This document shows positions 1 through 7,940 of a stretch of 64,000 nt of DNA, piece after piece. A program made the translations under genes and the position numbers. Positions within the stretch are counted from its first letter, which is position 1, and the number at the start of each line of letters is the position of its first letter. The stretch is from Pseudorhodoferax sp. Leaf274. Lineage in GTDB: Bacteria; Pseudomonadota; Gammaproteobacteria; Burkholderiales; Burkholderiaceae_C. Below the pieces are notes generated by a model. It searched no databases. It saw only the letters and a list, made by a program, of their open reading frames with translations, and was not told the DNA's origin. The DNA is taken from NCBI RefSeq assembly GCF_001422445.1, contig NZ_LMNA01000003.1, forward strand, positions 1-64,000. Reading direction: 5' to 3'.

Positions 1-99
1 GGGCGCGGCAAGCACTTCGACCCGGACGTGGTCGATGCCTTCCTGGCCGTGGCCGAGGACTTCCGTACCATCGCGGAAACCCACCGCGACGAGGAGTGA
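1..99 (+). CDS. C-terminal end of an HD-GYP response regulator (partial)
   Basis: The window opens inside a rightward reading frame of 32 codons ending at TGA 97-99. It reads GKHFDPDVVDAFL followed by an acidic tail. This string is typical of the last helix of HD-GYP domains in RpfG-like two-component response regulators, where the Gly-x-His-Phe-Asp-Pro motif closes the cyclic-di-GMP phosphodiesterase domain. Only the tail is visible, so the receiver domain and the catalytic HD and GYP motifs cannot be checked. It converges with suhB, the two stop codons lying 1 base apart. Confidence 0.6.
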   Translation, partial: GRGKHFDPDVVDAFLAVAEDFRTIAETHRDEE

Positions 100-100
100 C

Positions 101-1024
101 TCACTCGCCGCTGTCGCCCGGTGCGGCGCCGCCGTCGGCCGTGGCATCCGGGGCTTCGGACGCAGCGCCGTCCGGCAGCGACAGCTTTTGGCGCACGCCG
201 GCCTTTTCGCCGGCGCTGGCGAACTTGCTGTACTTGCCGACCAGGCCCACGAGCAGGCCGTAGATCTTCGGGTTGGCGGCCAGGCATTCCTTCTGGTCCA
301 GGAAGTCGGCCTCGCCCGACAGGTTGCCGATCAGGCCGCCCGCTTCGGTCACGAGCAGCGAGCCCGCTGCGGCATCCCAGGGCGACAGGCCCTTCTCGAA
401 GAACCCATCGGTGTAGCCGGCCGCCACATAGGCGAGGTCCAGCGCCGCGGCCCCGGGACGCCGGATACCGGCCGTGCGCTGCATCACGTCGCCCATCATC
501 GACATGTATTCCTTGAAGTTGTCGCCCGGGCGGAACGGGAAGCCCGTGGAGACCAGGCACTCGCCCAGGCGCACGCGGCGCGAGACGCGGATGCGGCGGT
601 CGTTCAGGTAGGCGCCGCGGCCACGCGTGGCCGTGAACAGGTCGTTGCGCGTGGGGTCGTAGACCACCGCCTGCTCGATGCGGCCCTTGACGGCCAACGC
701 GATGCTCACGCAGTAGAACGGGAAGCCGTGGATGAAGTTGGTGGTGCCGTCCAGCGGATCGATGATCCAGACGAACTCGGAATCCTTGGCGCCGTGCTCG
801 GAGCCCGATTCCTCGGCCAGGATGCCGTGGCCGGGGTAGGCCTCCAGCAGCGTCTGGATGATGACGGCCTCGCTGGCCTGGTCGACCTCGGTCACGAAGT
901 CGTTCACCTGCTTTTGCGAGACGCGCACGGCCTCGACGTCCAGCGCGGCGCGGTTGATGATGGCGCCGGCGGCGCGAGCGGCCTTGACGGCCACATTGAG
1001 CATGGGGTGCTGGTTGAACGACAT
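101..1024 (-). CDS. suhB: Inositol-1-monophosphatase family protein SuhB
   Basis: The 307-residue protein belongs to the Mg-dependent, Li-sensitive inositol monophosphatase family. It has the metal-binding AEES motif at 70-73, the DPLDGTTN motif at 89-96 and the C-terminal WDAAAG motif at 216-221, so all metal ligands appear present. In enterobacteria SuhB also binds the rRNA transcription antitermination complex, so a role in rRNA maturation is possible beyond phosphatase activity. The last 40 or so residues form an Ala/Gly/Asp-rich extension beyond the usual family length and look disordered. It is divergent from trmJ. The enzyme class is firm; the exact substrate is inferred. Confidence 0.92.
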   Translation of the reverse strand: MSFNQHPMLNVAVKAARAAGAIINRAALDVEAVRVSQKQVNDFVTEVDQASEAVIIQTLLEAYPGHGILAEESGSEHGAKDSEFVWIIDPLDGTTNFIHGFPFYCVSIALAVKGRIEQAVVYDPTRNDLFTATRGRGAYLNDRRIRVSRRVRLGECLVSTGFPFRPGDNFKEYMSMMGDVMQRTAGIRRPGAAALDLAYVAAGYTDGFFEKGLSPWDAAAGSLLVTEAGGLIGNLSGEADFLDQKECLAANPKIYGLLVGLVGKYSKFASAGEKAGVRQKLSLPDGAASEAPDATADGGAAPGDSGE

Positions 1025-1048
1025 GGTTTGTGAAGAGGAGCCAAGCGG

Positions 1049-1070
1049 GCCGGCCTGCGATCAGGCCGGC
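1049..1070. repeat. Perfect 9-bp hairpin between suhB and trmJ
   Basis: GCCGGCCTG at 1049-1057 is followed by a 4-base loop and its exact reverse complement at 1062-1070. It lies in the 87-base divergent gap and would sit in the 5' leader of whichever transcript starts outside it. No T-run follows on either strand, so it is not a simple terminator. It could be a leader structure or an operator. Confidence 0.45.
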
Positions 1071-1111
1071 GAGAATCGCGGGATTTTACCGATGCCCGAG
1101 CCATTCCCGCC

Positions 1112-1849
1112 ATGCGCACCCGTTTTGTCCTGATCCGCACCAGCCATGCCGGCAACGTGGGCGCCGCCGCGCGCGCCATGAAGGTCATGGGTTTCGACGA
1201 CCTGGTGCTGGTCGCGCCCCGCTGGCCCAACGTGCTGCGCCGCCAGGAAACCATCCAGCGCGCGAGCGGCGCGCTGGACGTGCTGGAGAAGGCGCGCATC
1301 GTCGAGACGCTGGACGAGGCGTTGGACGGCATGGACCACCTGTGTGCCACCGCCATGACGCCGCGCGACTTCGGCCCGCCCACGCGCGCGCCGCGGCCCC
1401 ACTTCGAGGCGCTGCTGGCCCCCGGCGCCGCGCGGCCCGGCGGCGTGGCCTTCCTGTTCGGCTCCGAACGCTTCGGCATGGCCAACGAGGATGTCTACCG
1501 CTGCCATGTGGCCATGAGCATCCCGACCAATCCGTCCTTCGGCTCGCTGAACCTGGGCGCGGCGATCCAGGTCGTGGCCTACGAATGGCGCCAGGCGCTG
1601 GGCGGATATGCGGTGGAGTCGGCCACGGCCCCGCACCAGAGCGCCGATGCGCGCCACCTGAACGGCATGCTGGAGCATTGGCGCGAGGCGCTGGTCGCAC
1701 TCGACTACCTCGATCCCGAGGCACCGAAGAAGCTCATGCCGCGGCTGAACCAACTGTTCAACCGCGCGCAGCCCAGCCAGGAGGAGATCCACATCCTGCG
1801 CGGCATCGCCAAGGCCATGCTCAAAACAGCGGAACGGGCAAATCGCTAG
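1112..1849 (+). CDS. trmJ: tRNA (cytidine/uridine-2'-O-)-methyltransferase TrmJ
   Basis: This 245-residue SPOUT-class enzyme 2'-O-methylates nucleotide 32 of the tRNA anticodon loop using S-adenosylmethionine. The N-terminus (RFVLIRTSHAGNVGAAARAM) is diagnostic. SPOUT motif 2 (FGSERFGMANEDV) lies at 116-128 and motif 3 (IPTNPSFGSLNLGAA) at 137-151, which together form the knotted cofactor site. The length agrees with the family. It is followed 9 bases later by cysE in the same direction, so the two are probably co-transcribed, as is common in gamma- and betaproteobacteria. Confidence 0.93.
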   Translation: MRTRFVLIRTSHAGNVGAAARAMKVMGFDDLVLVAPRWPNVLRRQETIQRASGALDVLEKARIVETLDEALDGMDHLCATAMTPRDFGPPTRAPRPHFEALLAPGAARPGGVAFLFGSERFGMANEDVYRCHVAMSIPTNPSFGSLNLGAAIQVVAYEWRQALGGYAVESATAPHQSADARHLNGMLEHWREALVALDYLDPEAPKKLMPRLNQLFNRAQPSQEEIHILRGIAKAMLKTAERANR

Positions 1850-1858
1850 ACTCGCCCG

Positions 1859-2647
1859 ATGCTGTTCGCCCGCCTGCGCACCGACATCCGTTGCATCCTC
1901 GAGCGCGATCCCGCCGCGCGCAGTGGCTGGGAAGTGCTCACGTGTTACCCGGGCATCCATGCGCTGATCCTGCACCGGCGCGCCCATTGGTTCTGGAACC
2001 ATGGCTTCAAGTGGTTGGGGCGGGCCACATCGCAGCTGTCGCGCTGGCTCACGGGCATCGAGATCCATCCGGGCGCCAAGGTCGGCGAGCGCGTGTTCTT
2101 CGACCATGCCATGGGCGTGGTGGTCGGCGAGACGGCCGAGATCGGTGACGGCTGCACGATCTACCAGGGCGTGACGCTGGGTGGCACGTCGCTCTACAAA
2201 GGCACCAAGCGCCATCCGACGCTGGGGCGCGATGTGGTGGTCAGTGCCGGTGCCAAGGTGCTGGGCGGTTTCACGGTGGGCGACGGTGCCAAGATCGGCT
2301 CGAACGCGGTGGTCATCAAGCCGGTGCCGGCCGGTGCCACGGCCGTGGGCATCCCCGCGCGCATCATCATGCCCAAGGGCGAGAACGCGGGCGATGCCGC
2401 GATGTCCACGCCGCGCTTCTCGGCCTATGGCGTCACGCCCGAGGACGATCCGCTGAGCCAGGCCATGCGCGGCCTGATCGACAGCACGGCCGCGCAGGAC
2501 CGCCAGATCGCGCTGCTGTGGCAGGCCATCGAGCAACTGTCGCGCCAGCGCAGCCCGGCCGATGGGCAGGGCGATTGCGTGCCGCAGGACGCGGCGCGCG
2601 ACGAGTGCTTCGAGGCCGAGAAGCTCGCGCAGCTGGTCGGCAAATAG
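1859..2647 (+). CDS. cysE: Serine O-acetyltransferase CysE
   Basis: The 262-residue enzyme makes O-acetylserine from serine and acetyl-CoA, the first step of cysteine synthesis. The left-handed beta-helix hexapeptide repeats start near residue 68. The catalytic Asp-His pair is at 82-83 ([16 protein letters not shown]) and GVTLGGT is at 104-110. A tail of roughly 80 residues after the acetyltransferase fold is longer than in compact CysE proteins and carries no motif I recognise. It follows trmJ by 9 bases and converges with mog. Confidence 0.92.
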   Translation: MLFARLRTDIRCILERDPAARSGWEVLTCYPGIHALILHRRAHWFWNHGFKWLGRATSQLSRWLTGIEIHPGAKVGERVFFDHAMGVVVGETAEIGDGCTIYQGVTLGGTSLYKGTKRHPTLGRDVVVSAGAKVLGGFTVGDGAKIGSNAVVIKPVPAGATAVGIPARIIMPKGENAGDAAMSTPRFSAYGVTPEDDPLSQAMRGLIDSTAAQDRQIALLWQAIEQLSRQRSPADGQGDCVPQDAARDECFEAEKLAQLVGK

Positions 2648-2675
2648 GCCGCTCGCAGGCCGCTTGCGGGCCCGC

Positions 2676-3266
2676 TCAGGCGGCCGTGGGGCGCCGGGCC
2701 GACTTGGGCCGGAATGCCGCGCAGACGGCGTCGTCGGTTTCCAGGTAAGGCCCGCCGATCAGGTCGATGCAGTAAGGCACGGCTGCGAAGATGCCGGGCA
2801 CCAGCTGGGCGCCCTGTGCGTCCTTGAGGCCTTCCAGCGTTTCCTGGATCGCCTTGGGTTGGCCCGGCAGGTTGACGATGAGGCAGCTGCCGCGCACGAC
2901 CGCCACCTGGCGCGACAGGATCGCCGTGGGCACGAAGCGCAGGCTGATCTGGCGCATCTGCTCGCCGAAGCCCGGCAGTTCCTTGTCGGCCACGGCGAGC
3001 GTGGCCTCGGGCGTCACATCGCGCGGGGCAGGGCCGGTGCCGCCCGTGGTCAGCACGAGGTTGCAGCCGGCATCGACCAGCGCGATGAGCGTGGCGCTGA
3101 TGCCGGCCTGCTCGTCGGGAATCAGGCGTTCGTCGAACGTGAGCGGGTTGCGCAGCGCCCGGCCCAGCCAATCGCGCAGTGCGGGCAGGCCCTTGTCTTC
3201 GTAGATGCCGGCCGAGGCGCGGTCGCTGATGGAAACCAGGCCGATGCGCGCGGCTTCATGCGCCAT
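2676..3266 (-). CDS. mog: Molybdopterin adenylyltransferase
   Basis: The 196-residue MogA-type enzyme adenylates molybdopterin before molybdenum insertion. The MPT-binding motif TTGGTGPAPRDVTPE is at 73-87, and NLPGQPKAI at 132-140 matches the second conserved loop. A molybdenum cofactor is needed by the nitrate reductase encoded further right (nasA), although mog is not linked to that operon. Its start overlaps the end of darP by 11 bases, which suggests translational coupling in a darP-mog unit. Confidence 0.92.
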   Translation of the reverse strand: MAHEAARIGLVSISDRASAGIYEDKGLPALRDWLGRALRNPLTFDERLIPDEQAGISATLIALVDAGCNLVLTTGGTGPAPRDVTPEATLAVADKELPGFGEQMRQISLRFVPTAILSRQVAVVRGSCLIVNLPGQPKAIQETLEGLKDAQGAQLVPGIFAAVPYCIDLIGGPYLETDDAVCAAFRPKSARRPTAA

Positions 3267-3894
3267 CGTCTTCGCCCTCTGGTGCCGTGTCGTCGGGCTG
3301 GTTCAGCTGTTCGCGCAGCAGCTGGAAGATCTCGCGGTAGGCGCGCCCATGGCGCGGGGCGAGGCCGGGCTTTTCCGGCACCGCGTCCTTGCGCGCCTGG
3401 CGCACCAGGGCACGCAGCTGTTGCGCATCGGTCGCGGGGTACTGCGTCATCCAGCGCGCCAGGGCCTCGTCGCCTTCCAGCAGCAGCGTGCGCCACTGCT
3501 CGGTGTGGTGCAGCAGGGCGGCCTCGCGCGCCGGGCCGCGGCGCTGTTCCGCCAGCGCCGCGCGGGCCTGGTCCACGGTGTCTTCGTCCAGCTTGCGCAT
3601 GAGCTTGCCGACGAACTGCGCCTGACGGCGACGGCCTTCGAAGTTGGTGATGCGGCGCAGCTCCGCCAGCGCATCCACCAGTTTCTCGGGCAGGGCCAGG
3701 CGCTCGAGACGGTCGGCCCGCAGATCCAGCAGTTCCTCGCCCAGGTCTTGCAGCGCGTCGCTCTCGCGCTTCATGTCGGTGCGGCTGGCGCCGTCCGTGC
3801 CCTTGAGCTCGGCCTTGAGCTCCAGGTCCAGTTCGCTGCCTTCGGCGACGAACTGGCCCCGCACGAAATAGCCTTTTTTGGGTTTGCGCGACAT
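3256..3894 (-). CDS. darP: Ribosome biogenesis factor DarP (YjgA, DUF615)
   Basis: This 212-residue, highly charged helical protein matches the DarP/YjgA family, which helps late 50S subunit assembly in Escherichia coli. The start is placed at MSRKPKKGYF because homologues begin there; an in-frame ATG 36 bases upstream (3930) would add a proline-rich stretch without family support. The helical core from about residue 20 to 160 is rich in Arg, Glu and Leu, with an acidic C-terminal end. It precedes mog with an 11-base overlap and is divergent from pmbA. Confidence 0.88.
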   Translation of the reverse strand: MSRKPKKGYFVRGQFVAEGSELDLELKAELKGTDGASRTDMKRESDALQDLGEELLDLRADRLERLALPEKLVDALAELRRITNFEGRRRQAQFVGKLMRKLDEDTVDQARAALAEQRRGPAREAALLHHTEQWRTLLLEGDEALARWMTQYPATDAQQLRALVRQARKDAVPEKPGLAPRHGRAYREIFQLLREQLNQPDDTAPEGEDDGA

Positions 3895-3980
3895 CGGGAA
3901 AACGGTGGGGAAGGGTGAGGGCTTGGACAATGCCCGGGCGGCCGGGCCAAGCCGGTGCGGCCGGTATCATAGCCGGCAAC

Positions 3981-5351
3981 ATGAATGCATCTTCCCAAGC
4001 AGCCGAGGCCGGCTTCAGCTACAGCCGACCGTTCTTCCAGGAACTCGTGGAGCAGGCCCTGGCCCATGCCAGGAAGATCGGCGCCACCGACGCCGGGGCC
4101 GAGGCGTCCGAGGGCTGCGGCCTGTCGGTCTCGGTGCGCAAGGGCGAACTCGAGAACGTGGAGCGCAACCGCGACAAATCGCTGGGCGTGACGGTCTACG
4201 CCGGCAAGCGCCGCGGCAATGCCAGCACTTCGGACTTCTCGCCCGCGGCGATCCGCCAGACCGTGCAGGCTGCGTTCGACATCGCCCGCTTCACCGCCGA
4301 GGACCCTGCATCCGGCCTGCCCGATGCGCAGGACGTGGCGACCGAGCAGCCCGACCTGGACCTCTTCCATCCCTGGGACATCGATTCCGAAGGCGCGGCC
4401 ACGCTGGCACTGCGCTGCGAGGCGGCGGCCTTCGCCACCGACAAGCGCATCACCAACAGCGAGGGCGCGGGCGTCTCGGCCCAGCAGTCGCATTTCTTCA
4501 CGGGCCACAGCTCGGGTTTCCGTGGCGGCTACGCCAGCTCGCGCCATTCGATCTCGGTGGCGCCGATCGCCGGGCGCGGCGCGCAGATGCAGCGCGACGC
4601 CTGGTACAGCTCGATGCGCAAGGCCGAGGAACTGGCCTCGCCCGAGGCCGTGGGCCGCTATGCCGCCGAGCGCGCGCTGTCGCGCCTGAAGGCGCGCAAG
4701 ATCAAGACGGTGGAGTGCCCGGTGCTGTTCGAATCACCGCTGGCGGCCGGGCTGGTCGGTGGCTTCGTGCAGGCGATCAGCGGTGGCGCGCTGTACCGGC
4801 GCAGCAGTTTCCTGGTCGATGCCCTGGGCAAGGCCGTGTTCCCAGAGCACATCGACCTGCTGGAAGACCCGTTTGTCGCGCGCGGCAAGGGCAGCTCGCC
4901 GTTCGACGAGGAGGGCGTGCGTGTTGCGGCGCGCAAGGTCGTGGACGCGGGTCGCGTGCAAGGGTACTTCCTGTCGACCTATTCGGCGCGCAAGCTGGGC
5001 ATGCGCACGACCGGCAATGCAGGCGGCTCGCACAACCTGGTGCTGCAGTCGCGCCTGACCGAGGCCGGCGATGACCTCGATGCGATGCTGCGCAAGCTGG
5101 GCCGTGGGCTGTTCGTGACCGAGCTCATGGGCCACGGCGTGAACTACGTGACCGGCGACTACTCGCGCGGCGCCAGCGGCTTCTGGGTGGAGAACGGCCA
5201 GATCGTCCACCCGGTCGAGGAAATCACCATCGCCGGCAATCTCAAGGACATGTTCCAAGGCATCGCCGCCGTGGGCGCAGATGCCTACAACTACGGCGCC
5301 AAGACGGTCGGCTCGGTGCTGGTCGAGCGCATGAAGGTCGCCGGCAGCTAA
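3981..5351 (+). CDS. pmbA: Metalloprotease-related protein PmbA/TldE
   Basis: The 456-residue protein is TldE, the partner of TldD in the heterodimeric TldD/E protease that matures microcin B17 and degrades CcdA. As expected for TldE it lacks the HExxxH zinc site, which lies on TldD. The start at MNASSQAAEAG (3981) is preferred over an ATG at 3915, because the extra residues would cover the divergent promoter region. The C-terminus (MKVAGS) is typical. Its stop overlaps the convergent DUF6600 gene by 4 bases. No tldD is in the window. Confidence 0.92.
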   Translation: MNASSQAAEAGFSYSRPFFQELVEQALAHARKIGATDAGAEASEGCGLSVSVRKGELENVERNRDKSLGVTVYAGKRRGNASTSDFSPAAIRQTVQAAFDIARFTAEDPASGLPDAQDVATEQPDLDLFHPWDIDSEGAATLALRCEAAAFATDKRITNSEGAGVSAQQSHFFTGHSSGFRGGYASSRHSISVAPIAGRGAQMQRDAWYSSMRKAEELASPEAVGRYAAERALSRLKARKIKTVECPVLFESPLAAGLVGGFVQAISGGALYRRSSFLVDALGKAVFPEHIDLLEDPFVARGKGSSPFDEEGVRVAARKVVDAGRVQGYFLSTYSARKLGMRTTGNAGGSHNLVLQSRLTEAGDDLDAMLRKLGRGLFVTELMGHGVNYVTGDYSRGASGFWVENGQIVHPVEEITIAGNLKDMFQGIAAVGADAYNYGAKTVGSVLVERMKVAGS

Positions 5352-6958
5352 TCGCGATTGCCGGGGCGGCCGCCGCGCTCGCCGCGGTCGCCGGGTGGTT
5401 GCCGCAACTCCTGCGGTGGAGCGGCGCGCGGCGGTGGAGGCCGGTCCTGGCGCTGCTCGCGCTGTTCCCGCCGCTCCATCTGGCCGCGTTGTTCGCGCTG
5501 GTCGCGCATGAAGCGTTCCTGCTGGCGCTGCGGCTCCTGCAATTGCCGCTGCTGCTGATCCTGCTGTTGGCGCAACTGCTGCATCTGGCGCATCTGCTGC
5601 TCCTGCAACGCGCGCTGCTGCTGTTGCATCTGGTCCTGGCGCTGCAACTGCTCCTGCCTGATCTGCTCGTGGCGCTGGTGCAGCTCGTTGCGGCCCTGGT
5701 CCTCCTGCCGCTGGCGCCGCTGCTGCTGTTGCCATTCCTGGTCGCGCTGCCAGCGATCGCGGCGTTCCTGTTCGGCCCGGCCCGGCTGAAAGCCGGGTGC
5801 CGGCATGGCCATGGACGGTCCCGGTGGGCGCTCGCGCTGGGTGCTGCGCAAGGGAGCCGGCGGTGGGAGGCCAAAGTTGCCGCGGCCGGGGTCGCGCGGG
5901 CCCGCGCCGAAGCCGGGGCGCCAGGGCTGGCCTGGCGCCAGCGGAAACCAGTCGGTGCCGGGCGTGCGGTGCCGTTCGAAGCCCGGTGGCCGCGGCGCCG
6001 GCGTGCCAGCAAACCCGACCAGCGCGGGCGCATAGAACTGGCGCGGGCCGCGTGGCCCGGGTACCCAGGCCCAGCGCGGGCCGATCTGTACCCAGCGGCC
6101 ATAGTGGAAAGGCGCGAAGCCCCAGCGCGCGTCGTCGAACCAGGTCCAGCCCCAGGGATCGACCCAGCGCCACTGGCCATGGCGGTAGGGCTCCCAATTG
6201 GCGATCGTGGTGCGCGGATACCACACGGTGCCGTACTCCACGGTGCTGGCCCATTCGCCATGGGTGTCCAGTTCCTGGTAGCCCAGGACTTCGCGCGACA
6301 GGTACTGTGCGCTGGGCGAGCGGTCTTCGGCCAGGTTGCGGTCCGCCGCCCATTGGTCCAGCGCGTCGCGCGGGCCGGCGCCTTGTACCGCAGCAGCGCT
6401 GAGGTCGCGGCCGACATAACGGGCCTGCTGCGCAGGGGCCAGCGTGGCGGATTCCCCGTTCTCTCCGTACAGCGTGGCGGTGCCGGAGCGGGCCAGCACG
6501 CGGGTGCTGCCTGGCTCTGAATCGACACGGAATTCGCCGGAGCGGTCCACCAGCATGGCCAGGTTCTGCGTGTTGACTTCGATGCGCTCGTCGGGCGCCA
6601 TGTCGCGCGCACGCAGGTTGAGGCTGCCCTGCCGCAGCGTCAGGCGCAGATCGTTGTCGTCGAGCGCGTCGATGGACAGTTCGGCCGGGCCCTGCAGGCG
6701 CAGGGCATGGGCGCCCGCGTGCAGTTCGGCCCGGCTGCCGGCGGCCACGCGGATGCTGTCGCCGGCCGTGAATGGCCAGTTGGGATCGCCGGCCTGCCAA
6801 TTGCCGTCCGGGCCGGACCATTGAACGCCGCCGTCGGGCTGCGAAAGCCGCGCGGCGCGGCCCGGTGGTTCCTGTTGGGCGATGGCAGGCGCGCTGACGG
6901 CGGCGGCCAGCACCAGCGCGGCGACGGTGGCCCAAGTTCTCCAGATCCGTGCGGCCAT
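5348..6958 (-). CDS. Exported DUF6600/FecR-like protein with a Gln/Arg-rich tail
   Basis: The 536-residue protein begins with a Sec signal peptide (cleavage near APAIA, residue 27). Residues about 30-200 resemble a FecR-type beta domain. Residues about 225-330 hold the aromatic Trp/Tyr/Pro repeats of DUF6600 (WYPRTTIANWEPYRHGQWRW). From about residue 395 the chain becomes an uninterrupted Gln/Arg/Glu-rich segment of about 110 residues, likely coiled coil or disordered, ending in a Pro/Arg/Gly tail. A strong AAGGAGG ribosome site lies just upstream of the start. The function is not known; an envelope location is inferred. Confidence 0.8.
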   Translation of the reverse strand: MAARIWRTWATVAALVLAAAVSAPAIAQQEPPGRAARLSQPDGGVQWSGPDGNWQAGDPNWPFTAGDSIRVAAGSRAELHAGAHALRLQGPAELSIDALDDNDLRLTLRQGSLNLRARDMAPDERIEVNTQNLAMLVDRSGEFRVDSEPGSTRVLARSGTATLYGENGESATLAPAQQARYVGRDLSAAAVQGAGPRDALDQWAADRNLAEDRSPSAQYLSREVLGYQELDTHGEWASTVEYGTVWYPRTTIANWEPYRHGQWRWVDPWGWTWFDDARWGFAPFHYGRWVQIGPRWAWVPGPRGPRQFYAPALVGFAGTPAPRPPGFERHRTPGTDWFPLAPGQPWRPGFGAGPRDPGRGNFGLPPPAPLRSTQRERPPGPSMAMPAPGFQPGRAEQERRDRWQRDQEWQQQQRRQRQEDQGRNELHQRHEQIRQEQLQRQDQMQQQQRALQEQQMRQMQQLRQQQDQQQRQLQEPQRQQERFMRDQREQRGQMERREQREQRQDRPPPPRAAPPQELRQPPGDRGERGGRPGNRD

Positions 6959-7052
6959 GGGGGCCTCCTTTCCAGCTTAGAACGCGCGAGGGCGCGTTTT
7001 GGTTCGCCTGCTGTTCTGCAAAGACCTGTAAACCTTTGAACCCTTGGATCCC

Positions 7053-7511
7053 TCAACCGGCCAGGGCCTGTTTGACTGCGGCCGACACCTGGGCCATCTC
7101 GGCCTTGCCAGCCAGTTCAGCCTTCGCTGCGGCCATCACGCGGCCCATGTCGGCCGGACCCTTGGCGTCCAGCCGGGCCACCAGCGCGCGCACGGCGGCC
7201 AGCACGGCCTCGGCGTCCATGCGCTCGGGCAGGTAGGCCTGCAGCACACGCTGCTCGGCAGCTTCCTTGTCGGCCAGATCCTGGCGGCCCGCCTGCTCGA
7301 AGGCGGTGATGGAGTCCTTGCGCTGTTTGATCAGCTTGTCGACGATGGCGACGACGGCAGCGTCGTGCAGCGTCACGCGCTCGTCCACTTCCTTCTGCTT
7401 GATGGCGGCCAGCAGCAGGCGGATGGTGGCCAGGCGCTCGGCGTCCTTGGCCCGCATGGCGTCCTTCATGTCCTGGGTGATGCGGTCCTTGAGGGGGGCG
7501 GTGGTGTCCAT
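7053..7511 (-). CDS. yqeY: GatB/YqeY domain protein
   Basis: The 152-residue all-helical protein matches the stand-alone YqeY family, related to the tRNA-binding tail of the GatB amidotransferase subunit. The start MDTTAPLKDRITQDMK (7511) fits the family; an upstream in-frame ATG at 7568 falls inside the rpsU terminator and is rejected. It follows rpsU in the same direction across that terminator, so expression probably depends on read-through or a local promoter. The rpsU-yqeY order is conserved in many Proteobacteria. The molecular role is unsettled. Confidence 0.88.
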   Translation of the reverse strand: MDTTAPLKDRITQDMKDAMRAKDAERLATIRLLLAAIKQKEVDERVTLHDAAVVAIVDKLIKQRKDSITAFEQAGRQDLADKEAAEQRVLQAYLPERMDAEAVLAAVRALVARLDAKGPADMGRVMAAAKAELAGKAEMAQVSAAVKQALAG

Positions 7512-7529
7512 GGTGCAGTCCTGTGAATG

Positions 7530-7562
7530 AAAAAAGCCCGCGCTGGACGGACCAGGGCGGGC
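7530..7562 (-). terminator. Rho-independent terminator after rpsU
   Basis: On the minus strand an 11-bp stem with one mismatch (7562-7552 with 7546-7536) and a 5-base loop is followed by six T residues (7535-7530). It lies 32 bases past the rpsU stop and before yqeY, so it should reduce transcription of yqeY relative to rpsU. Confidence 0.8.
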
Positions 7563-7593
7563 CTTCAACCGGTGTGGCCGGTCGGGTGCTGGA

Positions 7594-7806
7594 TCAGTAC
7601 AGCTTCTTGGGCAGCTGCATGCTGCGCACGCGCTTGTAATGGCGCTTCACGGCAGCCGCCTTCTTGCGCTTGCGTTCGGCCGTCGGCTTCTCATAGAACT
7701 CGCGGGCGCGCAGGTCGGTCAGCAGGCCCAGTTTTTCGATGGTGCGCTTGAAGCGGCGCAGTGCCACGTCGAACGGCTCGTTTTCTTTAACGCGAATGGT
7801 GGTCAT
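7594..7806 (-). CDS. rpsU: 30S ribosomal protein S21
   Basis: The 70-residue basic protein begins [20 protein letters not shown] and ends in the lysine/arginine-rich [14 protein letters not shown], which is S21 throughout. S21 is the last protein added to the 30S head/platform region and helps base-pairing of mRNA with the anti-Shine-Dalgarno sequence. The start at 7806 gives the normal length; an upstream ATG at 7866 is not supported. It has its own promoter candidate (7913-7940) and a terminator just downstream. Confidence 0.97.
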
Positions 7807-7912
7807 GTATCTCGTTGGCTGAATTTGGCCTGGCAAGATCGAAAGCCGTGGCCGGGGGGTCCTCAACTGAATAACATAGGGCCCGCTGAGGGTAGGCCAA
7901 AGTTAGCCGGGC

Positions 7913-7940
7913 ATTATAGCGTGATTCAGCGCGCCGCCAA
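7913..7940 (-). promoter_or_regulatory. Candidate sigma-70 promoter for rpsU
   Basis: On the minus strand TTGGCG (7940-7935) is separated by 16 bases from a perfect TATAAT (7918-7913). It lies about 105 bases upstream of the rpsU start, and its -35 element falls inside the 3' end of the flavoprotein gene. Confidence 0.55.

Noticed and set aside
6975-7005. A short ACGCGC-GAGG-GCGCGT stem with TTTT, as a terminator.
   Set aside because: The T-run lies in the rightward direction, but no rightward gene ends there. It is in the leader of a leftward gene and may be chance.
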